A DNA stretch of 64,000 nt from Roseovarius aestuarii (GCF_019966515.1 NZ_JAIMIB010000017.1:1-64000); one strand, 5' to 3'. Positions 9,126 through 20,635 are shown, numbered from the stretch's first letter. Notes: a model not told the origin generated them from the sequence alone. A program made the numbers and translations.

Positions 9126-10388
9126 TCAGAGCGCCCGCCAGCCTATGTCGCGCCGGCAAAAGCCTTCGGGCCAGTCGATCTGGTCGACCATCGCGTAGGC
9201 CCTTTCTGCGGCTTCCGATAGCGACGCACCGCGCGCCGTCACATTCAGGACGCGCCCGCCTGTCGCTGTGATCTGTCCGCCCTGTCGAGACGTTCCAGCG
9301 TGGAAGACCATATGGGCGCTGTCTTCCGCGCAGCTTTCAAGCCCGCTGATAACGCTGCCTTTCTGGTAGTAGCCGGGATAGCCGTTGGCCGCCAGCACCA
9401 CCGTCAGCGCGTGATCATCGGCCCAGTTCACCCGAGCCTCGGCCAACTGTCCCCCCGCCGACGCCTGTAGCAGGTCCAACACCTGCGCGCCTAGGCGCAT
9501 CATCAGCACCTGGCATTCCGGGTCGCCAAAGCGGACATTAAATTCGATCAGCTTAGGCTGGCCGTCCTTGATCATCAGACCGGCGAATAGGACGCCTTGA
9601 AACGGCGTGCCGCGCCGCGCCATTTCCGCCAGCGAGGGCCGGATAATCTCGGTCAGGGCCTTTTCGGTCACCGCATCGTTCATCACCGGAGCTGGGCTGT
9701 AGGCGCCCATGCCGCCGGTATTCGGCCCGGTATCGCCTTCACCGACGCGCTTGTGATCCTGCGCGGTGCCGATCGGCAGCGCCGTCTCGCCGTCACAGAG
9801 CACAAAAAACGAAGCCTCCTCACCGTCGAGATATTCCTCGATCACCACTTCGGCGCCAGCCCCGCCAAACGCACCGCCGAACATATCGTCGATCGCGGCC
9901 AGGGCCTCGTCTTCAGTCATGGCCACGATCACACCTTTCCCCGCAGCCAGACCATCGGCCTTGATCACGATAGGGGCGCCCTGGGCACGGACATAATCGC
10001 GGGCGGGCTCGGCTTCGGTAAATCGTGCATAAGCTGCCGTGGGTGCGCCTGCAGCGTCGCAGATTTCCTTGGTGAAGCTTTTGCTGGCTTCCAGTTGCGC
10101 CGCAGCGCGTGATGGGCCGAACACCAGGAAACCTGCCGCGCGCAGGTCGTCGGCCACACCGGCGGCCAGAGGTGCCTCGGGCCCGACGATCACCAAGTCG
10201 ATGGCGTTTGCCTCGGCGCAGGCAACCACGGCGGTCCCGTCCATGATGTCCAGATCGGCGCAATCGGCTATGTCCGCAATACCGGCATTGCCCGGTGCCA
10301 CGATCAGCTTGTCACATTTGGGGTTCTGCATTACTGCCCAGGCAAGCCCATGTTCACGCCCGCCGCTGCCCAAGATCAGAATGTTCAT
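9126..10388 (-). CDS. purD: Phosphoribosylamine-glycine ligase (GARS)
   Basis: 420 aa, full length. PurD joins glycine to 5-phosphoribosylamine with ATP in purine synthesis. It opens [19 protein letters not shown]. The ATP-grasp part shows [11 protein letters not shown], the [14 protein letters not shown] loop and [12 protein letters not shown]. The ATG at 10388 matches the usual family start. The open frame upstream to 10658 is not homologous. It diverges from xseA across 111 bases, as often seen in Rhodobacteraceae. Confidence 0.97.
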   Translation of the reverse strand: MNILILGSGGREHGLAWAVMQNPKCDKLIVAPGNAGIADIADCADLDIMDGTAVVACAEANAIDLVIVGPEAPLAAGVADDLRAAGFLVFGPSRAAAQLEASKSFTKEICDAAGAPTAAYARFTEAEPARDYVRAQGAPIVIKADGLAAGKGVIVAMTEDEALAAIDDMFGGAFGGAGAEVVIEEYLDGEEASFFVLCDGETALPIGTAQDHKRVGEGDTGPNTGGMGAYSPAPVMNDAVTEKALTEIIRPSLAEMARRGTPFQGVLFAGLMIKDGQPKLIEFNVRFGDPECQVLMMRLGAQVLDLLQASAGGQLAEARVNWADDHALTVVLAANGYPGYYQKGSVISGLESCAEDSAHMVFHAGTSRQGGQITATGGRVLNVTARGASLSEAAERAYAMVDQIDWPEGFCRRDIGWRAL

Positions 10389-10499
10389 CCGCCCCTCCAT
10401 ATTGCCGATCAGCGTCTGAATAGGCGTGGGCGGTGCCAGAGGCAAGCGCGTGTGGCCGGTGATCTTTTCATTATCATCCGGATCGGTCATTGATGGGGT

Positions 10500-11990
10500 A
10501 TGAATGACCTGATTGATGATCCGCTGCCGGGGCAGAACCTGCCCGAATATACCGTCTCGGAAATCTCCGGAGAGGTGAAACGCACCCTTGAGGGCACCTT
10601 TGGCCGGGTGCGCATCCGTGGCGAGGTGGGGCGCGTTTTCAAGGCGCGGTCGGGTCACCTCTATTACGACATCAAGGATGACAGGAATGTGCTGGCCTGC
10701 ACGACCTGGAAAGGCCAGGTCGCCGCGTTGTCAGTGGTGCCCGAAGAGGGGCTTGAGGTTGTCGTGACCGGGCGCCTGACCTCGTTTGGGGCGCAATCGA
10801 AATATAACCTGAATGTGGATGAGGTGGCGGTTGCCGGGCAGGGCGCGTTGATGGCCTTGTTAGAGAAACGGCGCAAGCAACTGGCCGAAGAGGGACTGTT
10901 TGACCCCGGCAGGAAAAAGCCGCTGCCCTATCTTCCGGAAATCATCGGGGTTGTGACCTCGCCGTCGGGCGCGGTCATCCGCGATATTCTGCATCGCCTC
11001 AGGGATCGGTTTCCGCGCAAGGTGCTGATCTGGCCTGTAGCCGTCCAGGGGGCCAATTGCGCGGCCGAAGTGACGCGTGCCATTAACGGGTTCAATGCAT
11101 TTAGCCCTGGCGGTTCGCTGCCACGCCCCGATCTGATCATCGTGGCGCGGGGCGGCGGGTCGATCGAAGATCTGTGGGGTTTCAACGAAGAACCCGTTGT
11201 GCGGGCCGTCGCTGCAAGTGATATCCCGCTGATTTCCGCCGTGGGGCATGAGACCGACACAACCTTGATTGATCACGCTTCCGACAAGCGCGCGCCAACC
11301 CCGACGGCGGCGGCGGAAATGGCGGTTCCAGTACGGCTGGAATTGATGGCCTGGCTGGACGGGCAGGATGCACGGCTGACCCATGCACTGACATCCGGCA
11401 TTTCCACCCGAGGTCAGAGATTACGCGATCTGTCCCGTGCCTTGCCGCGCGTAGACACGTTGCTGGACAGTCCGCGCCAGCGACTGGACACATGGTCTGA
11501 AAGATTGCCTGCAGCGCTGATAAGGTCGGTTCAAGGGCGCCGGGTGAAGCTTTATGAGGCGGCAGGTGCCCTGCGTCCGGCGTTGTTGCGGCGCGCGGTG
11601 GACGGCGACCGGCAACGGTTAGAGAGCACCTCGGCACGCCTGAACCTGCGCGCTTTGCAGGCTGATACAAGCCGGAAAGCACAGGAACTGGACCGGCTTT
11701 CCAATCGTTTTTCCGACGTGGCAACACGCCAGATCGACCGGTGGCGTGATCGGCTTGTTGCTGCCGACCGGTTGCGCGAAACGCTCAGCTACAAAGCCAC
11801 GCTGAAGCGCGGTTATGCGGTGGTTAGGGGCGATGGAGCGGTTGTGATATCAAAACAGGCGGCGGCCAAGGCGGCTGCGCTTGAGATTGAATTCTCCGAT
11901 GGCCGCCTGACGCTTGATCGCGCTGGAAAGCCTGCGCGGAAACCAACAAAACCGAAACCGGGCGCTCCGGATCAGGGCAATCTTTTCTGA
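10500..11990 (+). CDS. xseA: Exodeoxyribonuclease VII large subunit
   Basis: 496 aa. XseA with XseB degrades single-stranded DNA to short oligonucleotides. The N-terminal OB-fold ([16 protein letters not shown] ... [10 protein letters not shown]) is followed by the catalytic domain with [18 protein letters not shown], the [19 protein letters not shown] core and ISAVGHETD. The C-terminal part is coiled coil and ends in the usual [10 protein letters not shown] repeat. A Pro/Lys-rich tail follows. xseB is not adjacent. Confidence 0.97.
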   Translation: MNDLIDDPLPGQNLPEYTVSEISGEVKRTLEGTFGRVRIRGEVGRVFKARSGHLYYDIKDDRNVLACTTWKGQVAALSVVPEEGLEVVVTGRLTSFGAQSKYNLNVDEVAVAGQGALMALLEKRRKQLAEEGLFDPGRKKPLPYLPEIIGVVTSPSGAVIRDILHRLRDRFPRKVLIWPVAVQGANCAAEVTRAINGFNAFSPGGSLPRPDLIIVARGGGSIEDLWGFNEEPVVRAVAASDIPLISAVGHETDTTLIDHASDKRAPTPTAAAEMAVPVRLELMAWLDGQDARLTHALTSGISTRGQRLRDLSRALPRVDTLLDSPRQRLDTWSERLPAALIRSVQGRRVKLYEAAGALRPALLRRAVDGDRQRLESTSARLNLRALQADTSRKAQELDRLSNRFSDVATRQIDRWRDRLVAADRLRETLSYKATLKRGYAVVRGDGAVVISKQAAAKAAALEIEFSDGRLTLDRAGKPARKPTKPKPGAPDQGNLF

Positions 11991-12100
11991 GCGTGGCGTA
12001 GAGTGGGTTTTCCGCTGCGGAAACAGTAAATAATCAATAATGTATCAGATACCCGGGAAAATTTCGGTATTATCCATAATTTCAGGTTGAATATATGAAA

Positions 12101-12499
12101 CTATGCGCCGACTTCTGGACCTAGGCAGGTCAGAGCTTCGCGGCTTTTTTTGACTTCGTAGAGCACGGTCTGATCCGGGTCGCTTTCAAAAATTGCAACC
12201 AAACCACCTGAGGACCGGCGAAAGCTCCAGCACTGGGGATCTGGCTTGTTTTCGTAGACAAAGCAGATGTGCTCACCCTCTTGATACCAGGTGCCGTTTT
12301 CGCATTTTCCGTCCAGAAATGACCATATCACCCGCCGGTCGCTTAGGTATTCCTCGGCGCCGTAAGGCTGCCCTTGACTGCCATAAAAGAACGTCTTGTC
12401 GCGGGTGTAAGCGTCGAACTCAGCCGCCGTCATCGGGGCGTCGGACAGCGCGGTCGTTCCGATGCCGGTCATGAGCAGGGTCAGGATGAGTGTTCGCAT
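12101..12499 (-). CDS. Small periplasmic protein, unknown
   Basis: 132 aa from the ATG at 12499. A signal peptide (MRTLILTLLMTGIGTTALSDAP) precedes a mature part with EYLSDRRVIWSFLDGKCENGTW and several Cys residues (CENGTW, HICFVYE, PQCWSF) suited to disulphides. I recall similar short secreted proteins in Rhodobacteraceae, but no function is known. Its 5' end overlaps the 3' end of the alkB frame by 80 bases in another frame. Confidence 0.7.
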   Translation of the reverse strand: MRTLILTLLMTGIGTTALSDAPMTAAEFDAYTRDKTFFYGSQGQPYGAEEYLSDRRVIWSFLDGKCENGTWYQEGEHICFVYENKPDPQCWSFRRSSGGLVAIFESDPDQTVLYEVKKSREALTCLGPEVGA

Positions 12500-13616
12500 G
12501 TTCCGACACTGCCAGAACCGCCCGCGGCACGCTACCCGATTTCGCATGGGCAAGTACTGCGGGCGGGATGTCGCGTGACGTGACCTGTGTCGGTTCGGTC
12601 CAGACCGGATGCCAGCGCAGGCACCGCGCGTCCATCACCCGGCGCCAGAACGGCGGGACAAGCGCGATGCCCGCCATCACAGGAAGCGAGTAGGGCAGAC
12701 AGGGCATCTTGTCCTCGTCGAGTTGAAGGGCAGGGTAGGGACGTGATGGTGCCATATGATGATCGGAATGACGGGGTGCGTTCAGTGTCATTGCCGACGT
12801 GAACCAGTGGGGTGCGTTCCAGGAATGTTGTGGCCCGATGGGTTCCAGCCGACCATCGGCCAAAGCATATCGCCGCAACCCGTAATGTTGCACGTAATCG
12901 GACATCAGGATCTGCAGTTGTGAATAAATCGCGATAACGACCAAGGCCGACAGCCCCGGCAATCCTGCACCGACATAGGCGCCGATGATCACCGCCGAAG
13001 CGACTGTGAGGTAAAGCACATAGGGGTGCTGCACCAAAGGCTGGCCTTTTCTCAGTCGGTTTTCGGCATGCAATCCTGCCATGAAACCGGCAGGCCAGGT
13101 CCGCAATACAAAACTGTAAAAGCTTTCCCCCAGCCGGGCGCTGTTGGGATCGGCATCGTTGCCCACATAAACGTGATGAACCCGCAGATGCGCGCTGGCA
13201 TGATGGCCAAACAACATCGAGCTATACACCAGTTGGCCCAGCAAATGTTTGGACCGCGTGGATTTATGGATCAGCTCATGTGCGACCGGGTGTGAAATCT
13301 GTCCCAACAGTATCGAAACTGCCACTGCAATCACGGCGCGATCAAGCAGGCTTAGTCCACTCTGTCCTGCGACGGCCCAGACACTGAGTGGGAGGATTGC
13401 AAGATGCGACAGGCCCAGCAGCACAAGCAGGTTGTTGCTGGCCGGAAACTCCGCATCGGGGGGGGCGTTTTCAATTTCTTCCGGGGCGAGGCGATCAAGT
13501 GAAAAGGCTAGTAGCGTCAGAAACGCAAGGCTACCCCACGCCCATATCCCACCCCATGCTATGGCAGCGGCAATCAGCAAGAACGGGCAGAGGGTGGCGA
13601 TGGCAAACAGCAGCAT
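12420..13616 (-). CDS. alkB: AlkB-type alkane 1-monooxygenase (membrane di-iron)
   Basis: 398 aa membrane protein. The three histidine clusters that hold the di-iron centre are HELIHK, HASAHLRVHH (the HEXGHH-equivalent box) and RHSDHH. The AlkB-specific SDYVQHYGL and HSWNAP segments are present too. It hydroxylates terminal carbons of alkanes using rubredoxin. No rubredoxin or alcohol dehydrogenase gene is adjacent. The last 40 or so residues look non-conserved and overlap the next gene, so a late frameshift is possible. Confidence 0.88.
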   Translation of the reverse strand: MLLFAIATLCPFLLIAAAIAWGGIWAWGSLAFLTLLAFSLDRLAPEEIENAPPDAEFPASNNLLVLLGLSHLAILPLSVWAVAGQSGLSLLDRAVIAVAVSILLGQISHPVAHELIHKSTRSKHLLGQLVYSSMLFGHHASAHLRVHHVYVGNDADPNSARLGESFYSFVLRTWPAGFMAGLHAENRLRKGQPLVQHPYVLYLTVASAVIIGAYVGAGLPGLSALVVIAIYSQLQILMSDYVQHYGLRRYALADGRLEPIGPQHSWNAPHWFTSAMTLNAPRHSDHHMAPSRPYPALQLDEDKMPCLPYSLPVMAGIALVPPFWRRVMDARCLRWHPVWTEPTQVTSRDIPPAVLAHAKSGSVPRAVLAVSEHANTHPDPAHDRHRNDRAVRRPDDGG

Positions 13617-13798
13617 ACAGGCGCTTTCAAACTCGGAACGATGCTATCGTTAACGAAGATTTCGGCGCATAGAGGGCAAAATCTTGAGCATTTTGCGTAT
13701 GGCCCAACGCTTCCGGACGGGTGAGTGTCGCTTTTGCTCTCGCTTTGACCCGTCGGGGCCGCTATTTGTCGGACCGGAATGAAGTCAGAGGGCATCGC

Positions 13799-15484
13799 AT
13801 GGCACTGGATGAACGCAAGGGCGTCTGGAAATCGGGCAAGGGCAAGGGACGGCGGACACCCAAAGGTCGTCAGCTGGAAGATCAGCCCTGGGCCGAGGTG
13901 CAGGAACTCTTGGGCGATGCGCCGCGTCGGCGTGATCTGCTGATCGAATATCTGCATCTGATGCAGGACAAGTTCGGTCATCTGTCTGCGGCGCATCTGC
14001 GGGCGCTGGCCGAGGAAATGCGTATCGCGCAGGCAGAAGTGTATGAAGTCGCGACATTTTATGCTCATTTCGACGTCGTGAAAGAGGGCGAGACCCCGCC
14101 GCCCGCTCTGACAATCCGGGTCTGCGATTCGCTGGCCTGTGAACTGGCTGGTGCGCAGCAGTTACAGAAGGCGCTGGAAGACGGGTTGGACGCATCCGAA
14201 GTCCGCGTTCTGTGCGCGCCCTGCATGGGGCGTTGCGATACGGCGCCGGTGCTGGAACTGGGCCACAACCACATCGATCATGCCACGCCGGAAAAGGTGC
14301 AGGCCGCGATTGCTGCGAACGATACCCACGCGCATGTACCGACCTATCAGGGTTTTGATGCTTACCGTGGCGTGGGCGGGTACGCGACGTTGGCAGAGGT
14401 GCACGCCAAAGGTGATTTCGAGACCATCCAGCAAACATTGCTCGATTCGGGCCTGCGCGGTCTGGGCGGCGCAGGGTTTCCGTCAGGGCGAAAATGGGGG
14501 TTTGTGCGTGCGGCCGAAGGCCCGCGTTACCTGGCCGTAAACGGCGATGAGGGCGAGCCCGGAACCTTCAAGGATCGCTTTTACCTTGAACGGGAACCTC
14601 ATGTTTTCCTTGAAGGAATGCTGATCGCGGCATGGGCGGTAGAGGCCGAAACCTGCTTCATCTACATGCGCGACGAATATCCCGCCGTGCTCGAGATCCT
14701 GCGTCGTGAAATCAAGGCGCTGGAAGATGCTGAGTTGGTCGCGCCCGGCTATATCGACCTGCGCCGCGGCGCTGGTGCCTACATCTGCGGTGAAGAAAGC
14801 GCGATGATCGAATCGATCGAGGGAAAGCGCGGCCTGCCGCGCCACCGTCCGCCTTTTGTTGCGCAGGTCGGTGTTTTCAACCGACCCACCTTGGTGAACA
14901 ACGTTGAGACGCTCTACTGGGTCACGAAAATCTTGCGCGACGGCGGAGAGATTCTGAGCGGTGTAGAAAAGAACGGCCGTAAAGGTTTGCGCTCCTTCTC
15001 GGTTTCTGGTCGCGTCAATAAGCCCGGCGTACACCTGTTACCCGCCGGGTCGACGATGAATGACATTATCGATGCCTGTGGAGGGATGCTGGACGGGCAT
15101 AACTTCAAGGCCTACCAGCCGGGCGGCCCCTCGGCAGGGCTGCTGCCCGCGTCGATGGCCGACATCCCGATGGATTTCGATGTCTTGCAGGAACATGGCA
15201 CCTTCATCGGTTCTGCCGCGATCGTGGTGCTGTCGGATCAGGACAGCGCGAAAGAGGCGGCGTTGAACATGCTGCGATTCTTCGAGGATGAAAGCTGTGG
15301 CCAGTGCACACCTTGTCGCGTCGGATGCGAAAAGGCAGTCAAGCTGATGCAGGCGGATAAATGGGACCAGCCGCTGCTGGAAGAATTGTGCACGGCGATG
15401 GCAGATGCTTCGATCTGTGGCCTGGGGCAGGCAGCACCGAACCCGATCCGCTTGACCATGAAACACTTCCCTGACGAAGTTTGA
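13799..15484 (+). CDS. Fused NuoE-NuoF-type subunit (formate dehydrogenase gamma/beta-like)
   Basis: 561 aa from the ATG at 13799 (after AGAGGG). The N-terminal 150 residues are a NuoE-like thioredoxin-fold domain with 2Fe-2S cysteines (Cys109, Cys114, Cys142, Cys146). The rest is NuoF-like: NGDEGEPGTFKDR, the FMN/NADH region GAGAYICGEESAMIESIEGKR (about 320-340) and the 4Fe-4S motif CGQCTPCRVGC. Such fusions pass electrons between NAD and a molybdenum formate dehydrogenase subunit. That alpha subunit is absent here: the frame ends directly on a YhhN gene. A true complex I role is unlikely because of the fusion. Confidence 0.85.
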   Translation: MALDERKGVWKSGKGKGRRTPKGRQLEDQPWAEVQELLGDAPRRRDLLIEYLHLMQDKFGHLSAAHLRALAEEMRIAQAEVYEVATFYAHFDVVKEGETPPPALTIRVCDSLACELAGAQQLQKALEDGLDASEVRVLCAPCMGRCDTAPVLELGHNHIDHATPEKVQAAIAANDTHAHVPTYQGFDAYRGVGGYATLAEVHAKGDFETIQQTLLDSGLRGLGGAGFPSGRKWGFVRAAEGPRYLAVNGDEGEPGTFKDRFYLEREPHVFLEGMLIAAWAVEAETCFIYMRDEYPAVLEILRREIKALEDAELVAPGYIDLRRGAGAYICGEESAMIESIEGKRGLPRHRPPFVAQVGVFNRPTLVNNVETLYWVTKILRDGGEILSGVEKNGRKGLRSFSVSGRVNKPGVHLLPAGSTMNDIIDACGGMLDGHNFKAYQPGGPSAGLLPASMADIPMDFDVLQEHGTFIGSAAIVVLSDQDSAKEAALNMLRFFEDESCGQCTPCRVGCEKAVKLMQADKWDQPLLEELCTAMADASICGLGQAAPNPIRLTMKHFPDEV

Positions 15485-16104
15485 CGGTTTTCCTGCCGGC
15501 ACTTAGCGCACTATGTGCGCTGATTTACTGGGTGCGATATTGCTATCGGGGCCCGTCGGTCGCGCGTACCATACTCAAAACCGGCGCGGTCGGGGTGCTG
15601 GCCGTGGTGGCATGGGTTGAGGGCGGACCGATACTGTTGGTACTGGCGCTGGTTTTATCGGTCGTCGGGGATCTGGCCCTGTCGCGCAATGGAGATCGGG
15701 CTTTCCTGATCGGGTTGGCCAGTTTCGCACTGGCGCATCTGGCTTACATCCTGCTCTTTGCGTCGCTGGCGGCAAGCGCCCCTCTGCTCCTGCCTGTCAT
15801 CGCTCTCATTGCCTATGCGGTATCAACCGAATTCTGGCTGACACCCTATACCGGTGACCTGCGAGCGCCGGTCAGGCTCTACGTGGTTTTGATCACCGGT
15901 ATGGGTGTGTCGGCCCTGGCGCTGCCGGAAGGCTTGGTACTGGCCCTCATCGGGGCGGCGGCCTTCATGGCATCAGATACGCTCCTGGCCCTCCAGATGT
16001 TTCGCCTTCCGCTGGACAGTCCGTGGAAAATGGCGATCGAACGCGGGGTGTGGGTGCTCTATTATGGGGCGCAGGCCCTGATCGCCTCGGCGATCCTCGG
16101 CTGA
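15481..16104 (+). CDS. YhhN-family membrane protein (lysoplasmalogenase-like)
   Basis: 207 aa with about 8 hydrophobic segments and the YhhN pattern SVVGDLALSR and FMASDTLLA, where aspartates lie inside membrane helices. Family members include TMEM86 lysoplasmalogenases; the bacterial role is uncertain. It starts with TTG overlapping the stop of the upstream gene (TTGA), so translation is coupled. Its position between a formate-dehydrogenase-type gene and ftsY is a conserved-looking neighbourhood, though I cannot verify that here. Confidence 0.8.
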   Translation: MTVFLPALSALCALIYWVRYCYRGPSVARTILKTGAVGVLAVVAWVEGGPILLVLALVLSVVGDLALSRNGDRAFLIGLASFALAHLAYILLFASLAASAPLLLPVIALIAYAVSTEFWLTPYTGDLRAPVRLYVVLITGMGVSALALPEGLVLALIGAAAFMASDTLLALQMFRLPLDSPWKMAIERGVWVLYYGAQALIASAILG

Positions 16105-16176
16105 GGCTTCCATCTGCCGGTAATCCGCATTAGGTGGAGGTAAAGCATCGGCGCAGAGGTCGCATCGAGGGGGCGC

Positions 16177-17385
<1,209 letters not shown>

Positions 17386-17421
17386 CCGCAGGGGATGCGC
17401 CTGATCTGACAAGGTGCGGGC

Positions 17422-18324
17422 ATGAGTGACTGGCTGATCTCACTTGAAGGGACCGCTGAGGGCCGCAATCTTGCCCTTGTGCTAGCGCTGGTCGCGGCTT
17501 TTTTGCACGCGATTTTCGGCGCGTTGCAAAAGGGTCGTTTCGACCCCTGGCTGACACGAGGGGCGATCGATGTCTGGCTGTTTCTGCTGGCCGCACCGCT
17601 GGCGCTGTTTGTCGTGCCTTTTCCAGAATCGCATATGTGGCCCATTTTCGCAGGCGCGGTTGCGATCCATGTGATCTATAAGATGTTACAGGCGCAGGCC
17701 TATACCAAGGGTGCCTACACGGTGGTTTATCCGGTGGTGCGTGGCACCGGGCCGCTTTTTGCCGTCATCGGCGCCTATCTGATCTTTTCCGAAACGTTTA
17801 CAGCGACCCAATGGCTGGGCGTGGTGGTCTTGCTGACCGGTATTTTTGGCCTGGCGGTCTACAATCTGATCTTTCTGGTCACTGATCGCGACACCCTGCC
17901 GATCGCGCTTATTCTGGCGGTGCTGACCGGCCTGCTGGTGGCGCTCTACACGACCTATGACGCTTACGGTATCCGCGCCACGGCGGACCCGTTTTCGTTT
18001 CTGGCATGGTTTTTCATGTTTGAGGGCATGACATTGCCGACGGTCGCTTATCTGCGCTGGCGCAACATGCCGGACCGTCCGCCCATGGTGCCCTTGCTGA
18101 GGCGCGGATTGATTGGCGCGCTGGTGGCGTTTTCCTCGTTCGGGTCGATCATGCTGGCCACAAGGCTGGACAAGGTGGGGGAGGCAGCGGTACTGCGCGA
18201 GACATCAGTTGTCTTTGCCGCCCTGATCGGCTGGCTGGTACTGCGTGAAACGGTCGGCCCACGCCGGATTGCCCTGATGGCATTGATTGCCGCGGGTGCG
18301 GTCATAGTTGAAATGGGTGGATAA
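17422..18324 (+). CDS. EamA/DMT-family permease
   Basis: 300 aa with ten hydrophobic helices arranged as two EamA repeats. The signature regions GTGPLFAVIGAYLIFSE and ETSVVFAALIGWLVLRE lie at the ends of each half. It is a drug/metabolite transporter of unknown substrate in the inner membrane. It follows ftsY by 36 bases and precedes yciB by 17, so an operon ftsY-eamA-yciB is likely. Confidence 0.85.
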   Translation: MSDWLISLEGTAEGRNLALVLALVAAFLHAIFGALQKGRFDPWLTRGAIDVWLFLLAAPLALFVVPFPESHMWPIFAGAVAIHVIYKMLQAQAYTKGAYTVVYPVVRGTGPLFAVIGAYLIFSETFTATQWLGVVVLLTGIFGLAVYNLIFLVTDRDTLPIALILAVLTGLLVALYTTYDAYGIRATADPFSFLAWFFMFEGMTLPTVAYLRWRNMPDRPPMVPLLRRGLIGALVAFSSFGSIMLATRLDKVGEAAVLRETSVVFAALIGWLVLRETVGPRRIALMALIAAGAVIVEMGG

Positions 18325-18341
18325 CAAGGAGTGACCCGGCA

Positions 18342-18947
18342 ATGGCCGAGAAAAAGATCGATGGCAAACTGAAAACCGCGTTGGAGCTGGGGCCGATCCT
18401 CGCGTTTTTCGTGGCTTATCTCTGGCTTAAGGACCGCGTCTTTATCATCGGCGGCACTGAATATGCCGGGTTTGTCGTTGTAACGGCGGGCTTTATCCCG
18501 ATCTTCCTTCTATCGATGGCAGTTCTTTGGAAACTCACCGGCCACCTGTCGAAGATGCAGGTCGTCACCGCCGTGTTGATCGTGGTTTTCGGCGGTCTGA
18601 GCGTCTGGTTCAACGAGCCTAAGTTCTTCAAGATGAAACCCACGATTATTTATCTCTTATTCGGGGCCGCTTTGGGCCTGGGCCTGATGCGTGGGCAATC
18701 CTATTTGCAATCGGTGATGGAGGGGCTGATGCCCCTGACGGATGAGGGATGGATGATTCTGACGCGGCGTTTGATGATATTTTTCCTGGCGCTTGCAGTG
18801 CTGAACGAAGTGATCTGGCGAACCCAGACCGAGGAGACTTGGGTTTACTTCAAGACCTTCGGGCTGACAGCGGCGATGTTCATCTTTTTCATGACGCAGG
18901 GGCGCCTGTTCAGCGAGCACGGAACTGGCGAGGACGAGGCCGAATAG
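18342..18947 (+). CDS. yciB: YciB-family inner membrane septation protein
   Basis: 201 aa with five or six membrane helices. The family pattern LGPILAFFVAYLW, then FGGLSVWFNEPKFFKMKPTI and NEVIWRTQTEETWVYFKTFGL, is diagnostic of YciB (also called intracellular septation protein A). YciB affects envelope integrity and division; its molecular role is not settled. GGAG lies upstream of the ATG at 18342. It sits in a probable operon with the EamA gene and ftsY. Confidence 0.92.
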   Translation: MAEKKIDGKLKTALELGPILAFFVAYLWLKDRVFIIGGTEYAGFVVVTAGFIPIFLLSMAVLWKLTGHLSKMQVVTAVLIVVFGGLSVWFNEPKFFKMKPTIIYLLFGAALGLGLMRGQSYLQSVMEGLMPLTDEGWMILTRRLMIFFLALAVLNEVIWRTQTEETWVYFKTFGLTAAMFIFFMTQGRLFSEHGTGEDEAE

Positions 18948-19047
18948 GTGATGCGGGCGGGCCATTTGGCAAAATAAGATTTGAATACCCCCGAAAACCC
19001 ATGTCGCCGTCGATTTTAGGCCGCATTTCATCCGTAAACGATGGGTC

Positions 19048-19677
19048 ATGATAAAACGCGTCGCACATCGGTTCTGTTATCTGGCAACCTCGATCCCCCC
19101 GATCAGGCCTGCGAACCTGTTGCCGGTGCTTGTCATGATCATGTTGTGGGTTGGATTGCGCTATTGCGGCGTGTCGGAAAACCAGGCCTTCGTGATCGGC
19201 TGCGTGGCGGCACAGGCCTATACGATCTGGCGCAACCTGCCCGGCGCGGCGCGCAGTCTTCAATATGTCGAGCGCGGCAAGCCGAGAATGCTGATCTTTC
19301 CCGTCAGCATCATAATTGTCTTCGCGGGCGTTCAACTCTGGATCGGAAGTCCGCTTTTCACTCAAAGGGTGCTGACCTTTTTCTGCGCGTTTTTCCTCGG
19401 CGTGATGATCTGGGGAATATTGCGCGAACGCGAGATGCTGGAACGGGTTGTGCCAAAAGGGCGCATGTCAGAACAGGTCAGCGCGCCGGTGAGCCTGCTG
19501 CGGATCAATGCGATCGTCGCAGCCATCGTGATCGGGGTGAATGAGACGCTTATCGCGTTTGAAACCCTTGCCGTGTGGATAAGCGCGATGCCGATCCTGT
19601 TTCTTGTGTTGCACGCATTCTATTGGCTGATGGTGTTGTCGGTCCTGCCCGCGCCTGACCATCAGTCGCGGGCCTGA
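19048..19677 (+). CDS. Unknown membrane protein
   Basis: 209 aa with five to six hydrophobic segments and no recognised family. It opens MIKRVAHRFCYLATSIPPIRP and ends in a short charged tail. An in-frame ATG at 19048 starts the open frame. It follows yciB by about 100 bases on the same strand. The pattern resembles small integral membrane proteins annotated hypothetical in Rhodobacteraceae. Confidence 0.6.
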   Translation: MIKRVAHRFCYLATSIPPIRPANLLPVLVMIMLWVGLRYCGVSENQAFVIGCVAAQAYTIWRNLPGAARSLQYVERGKPRMLIFPVSIIIVFAGVQLWIGSPLFTQRVLTFFCAFFLGVMIWGILREREMLERVVPKGRMSEQVSAPVSLLRINAIVAAIVIGVNETLIAFETLAVWISAMPILFLVLHAFYWLMVLSVLPAPDHQSRA

Positions 19678-19726
19678 TCAAAACCTTCAATTATCGTCTT
19701 AATGCCGTCCCTGAGCGGCCAGCCGG

Positions 19727-20635
19727 TTAGAACTCGGTCCGGAAGGGCATGATCCGCGACCAACGAGGTTCAGCTCGCGTGGGCAGCACTTGCCTCAGAT
19801 GTGCAAGATCGATCTGATCACTACGGCGCAGAAGGGTACGGTACAGGCTGAACACCCCCGGGCGCATATAAGATGACCAGTGGCAGATACGAGTGCGTGG
19901 CGGCGCAATCTTGAAGCCGCAGCGCCGCAGGATACGAAGCGTTTCCGGATTGTCCATCTGCAGTGTCAGCGTGTTGTGACGCGCGGGCATGTTGTTGCTC
20001 AGGCACCGGTCGCGCCGCAGCGGGGACGACACCAATCTTTCCAGCAGGAAATCGAAAAGATCGTTCTCGCGGCTGGTGATATTGATTAGCTCGGCGGTTT
20101 TTCCTGCGGCGCTGTCCAGTGCGGCCTCGGCGTTGCTGCCAAATTCGGCGCCCGACAACAGGATGATGCGGTCCAGACTGTCGGCGGGCAGATGCGGTAA
20201 TGCGCTTAACACGACACGGGCACCAAGCGAATGGGTCAGGGCGTGAATCGGCCGGGTTGGTGCGTGCCGGTGGATCAGGGTTATCAGCCGCGCCAGAGAC
20301 TGCCCTGCTTTTTCTGCCTCGCCATAAGCCTGCCAGATCGTGCCCCGTGCGGGCCAGCCAAAGGCGATTCCCAGCCCTTCGCGGCTCACGCCGCTGCCAA
20401 AGCCAAGACCACGCGGCCAGCTTAGTGTTTTTCGGCAGTCTCGGCGCGTCTTCATGCCCAGAATGTTTTCATGCGGGCAGGATGATGATTGATATGGCGC
20501 GTATTTGTACCCGTGAATCATCAGGATGACGGGGCCCAAATGTTGCAGGCCGCGTGAAAGCGCAGGCAGCAATGGCCGCCTGTTGCCATGCAGTTCGGGA
20601 CCATCTTCGCCTGCATTTATCCTGAGGAGTGGCAT
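19727..20635 (-). CDS. Alpha/beta hydrolase (DUF900-like)
   Basis: 302 aa. A lipase-type nucleophile elbow reads ALTHSLGARVVL with Ser in G/H-x-S-x-G-like context, preceded by the oxyanion strand PVILMIHGYKYAP. An acidic residue and histidine of the triad probably lie in LLSGAEFGSN and later segments but are not certain. The C-terminus holds HNTLTLQMDNPETL. No signal peptide is seen. Substrate is unknown. Confidence 0.7.
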   Translation of the reverse strand: MPLLRINAGEDGPELHGNRRPLLPALSRGLQHLGPVILMIHGYKYAPYQSSSCPHENILGMKTRRDCRKTLSWPRGLGFGSGVSREGLGIAFGWPARGTIWQAYGEAEKAGQSLARLITLIHRHAPTRPIHALTHSLGARVVLSALPHLPADSLDRIILLSGAEFGSNAEAALDSAAGKTAELINITSRENDLFDFLLERLVSSPLRRDRCLSNNMPARHNTLTLQMDNPETLRILRRCGFKIAPPRTRICHWSSYMRPGVFSLYRTLLRRSDQIDLAHLRQVLPTRAEPRWSRIMPFRTEF

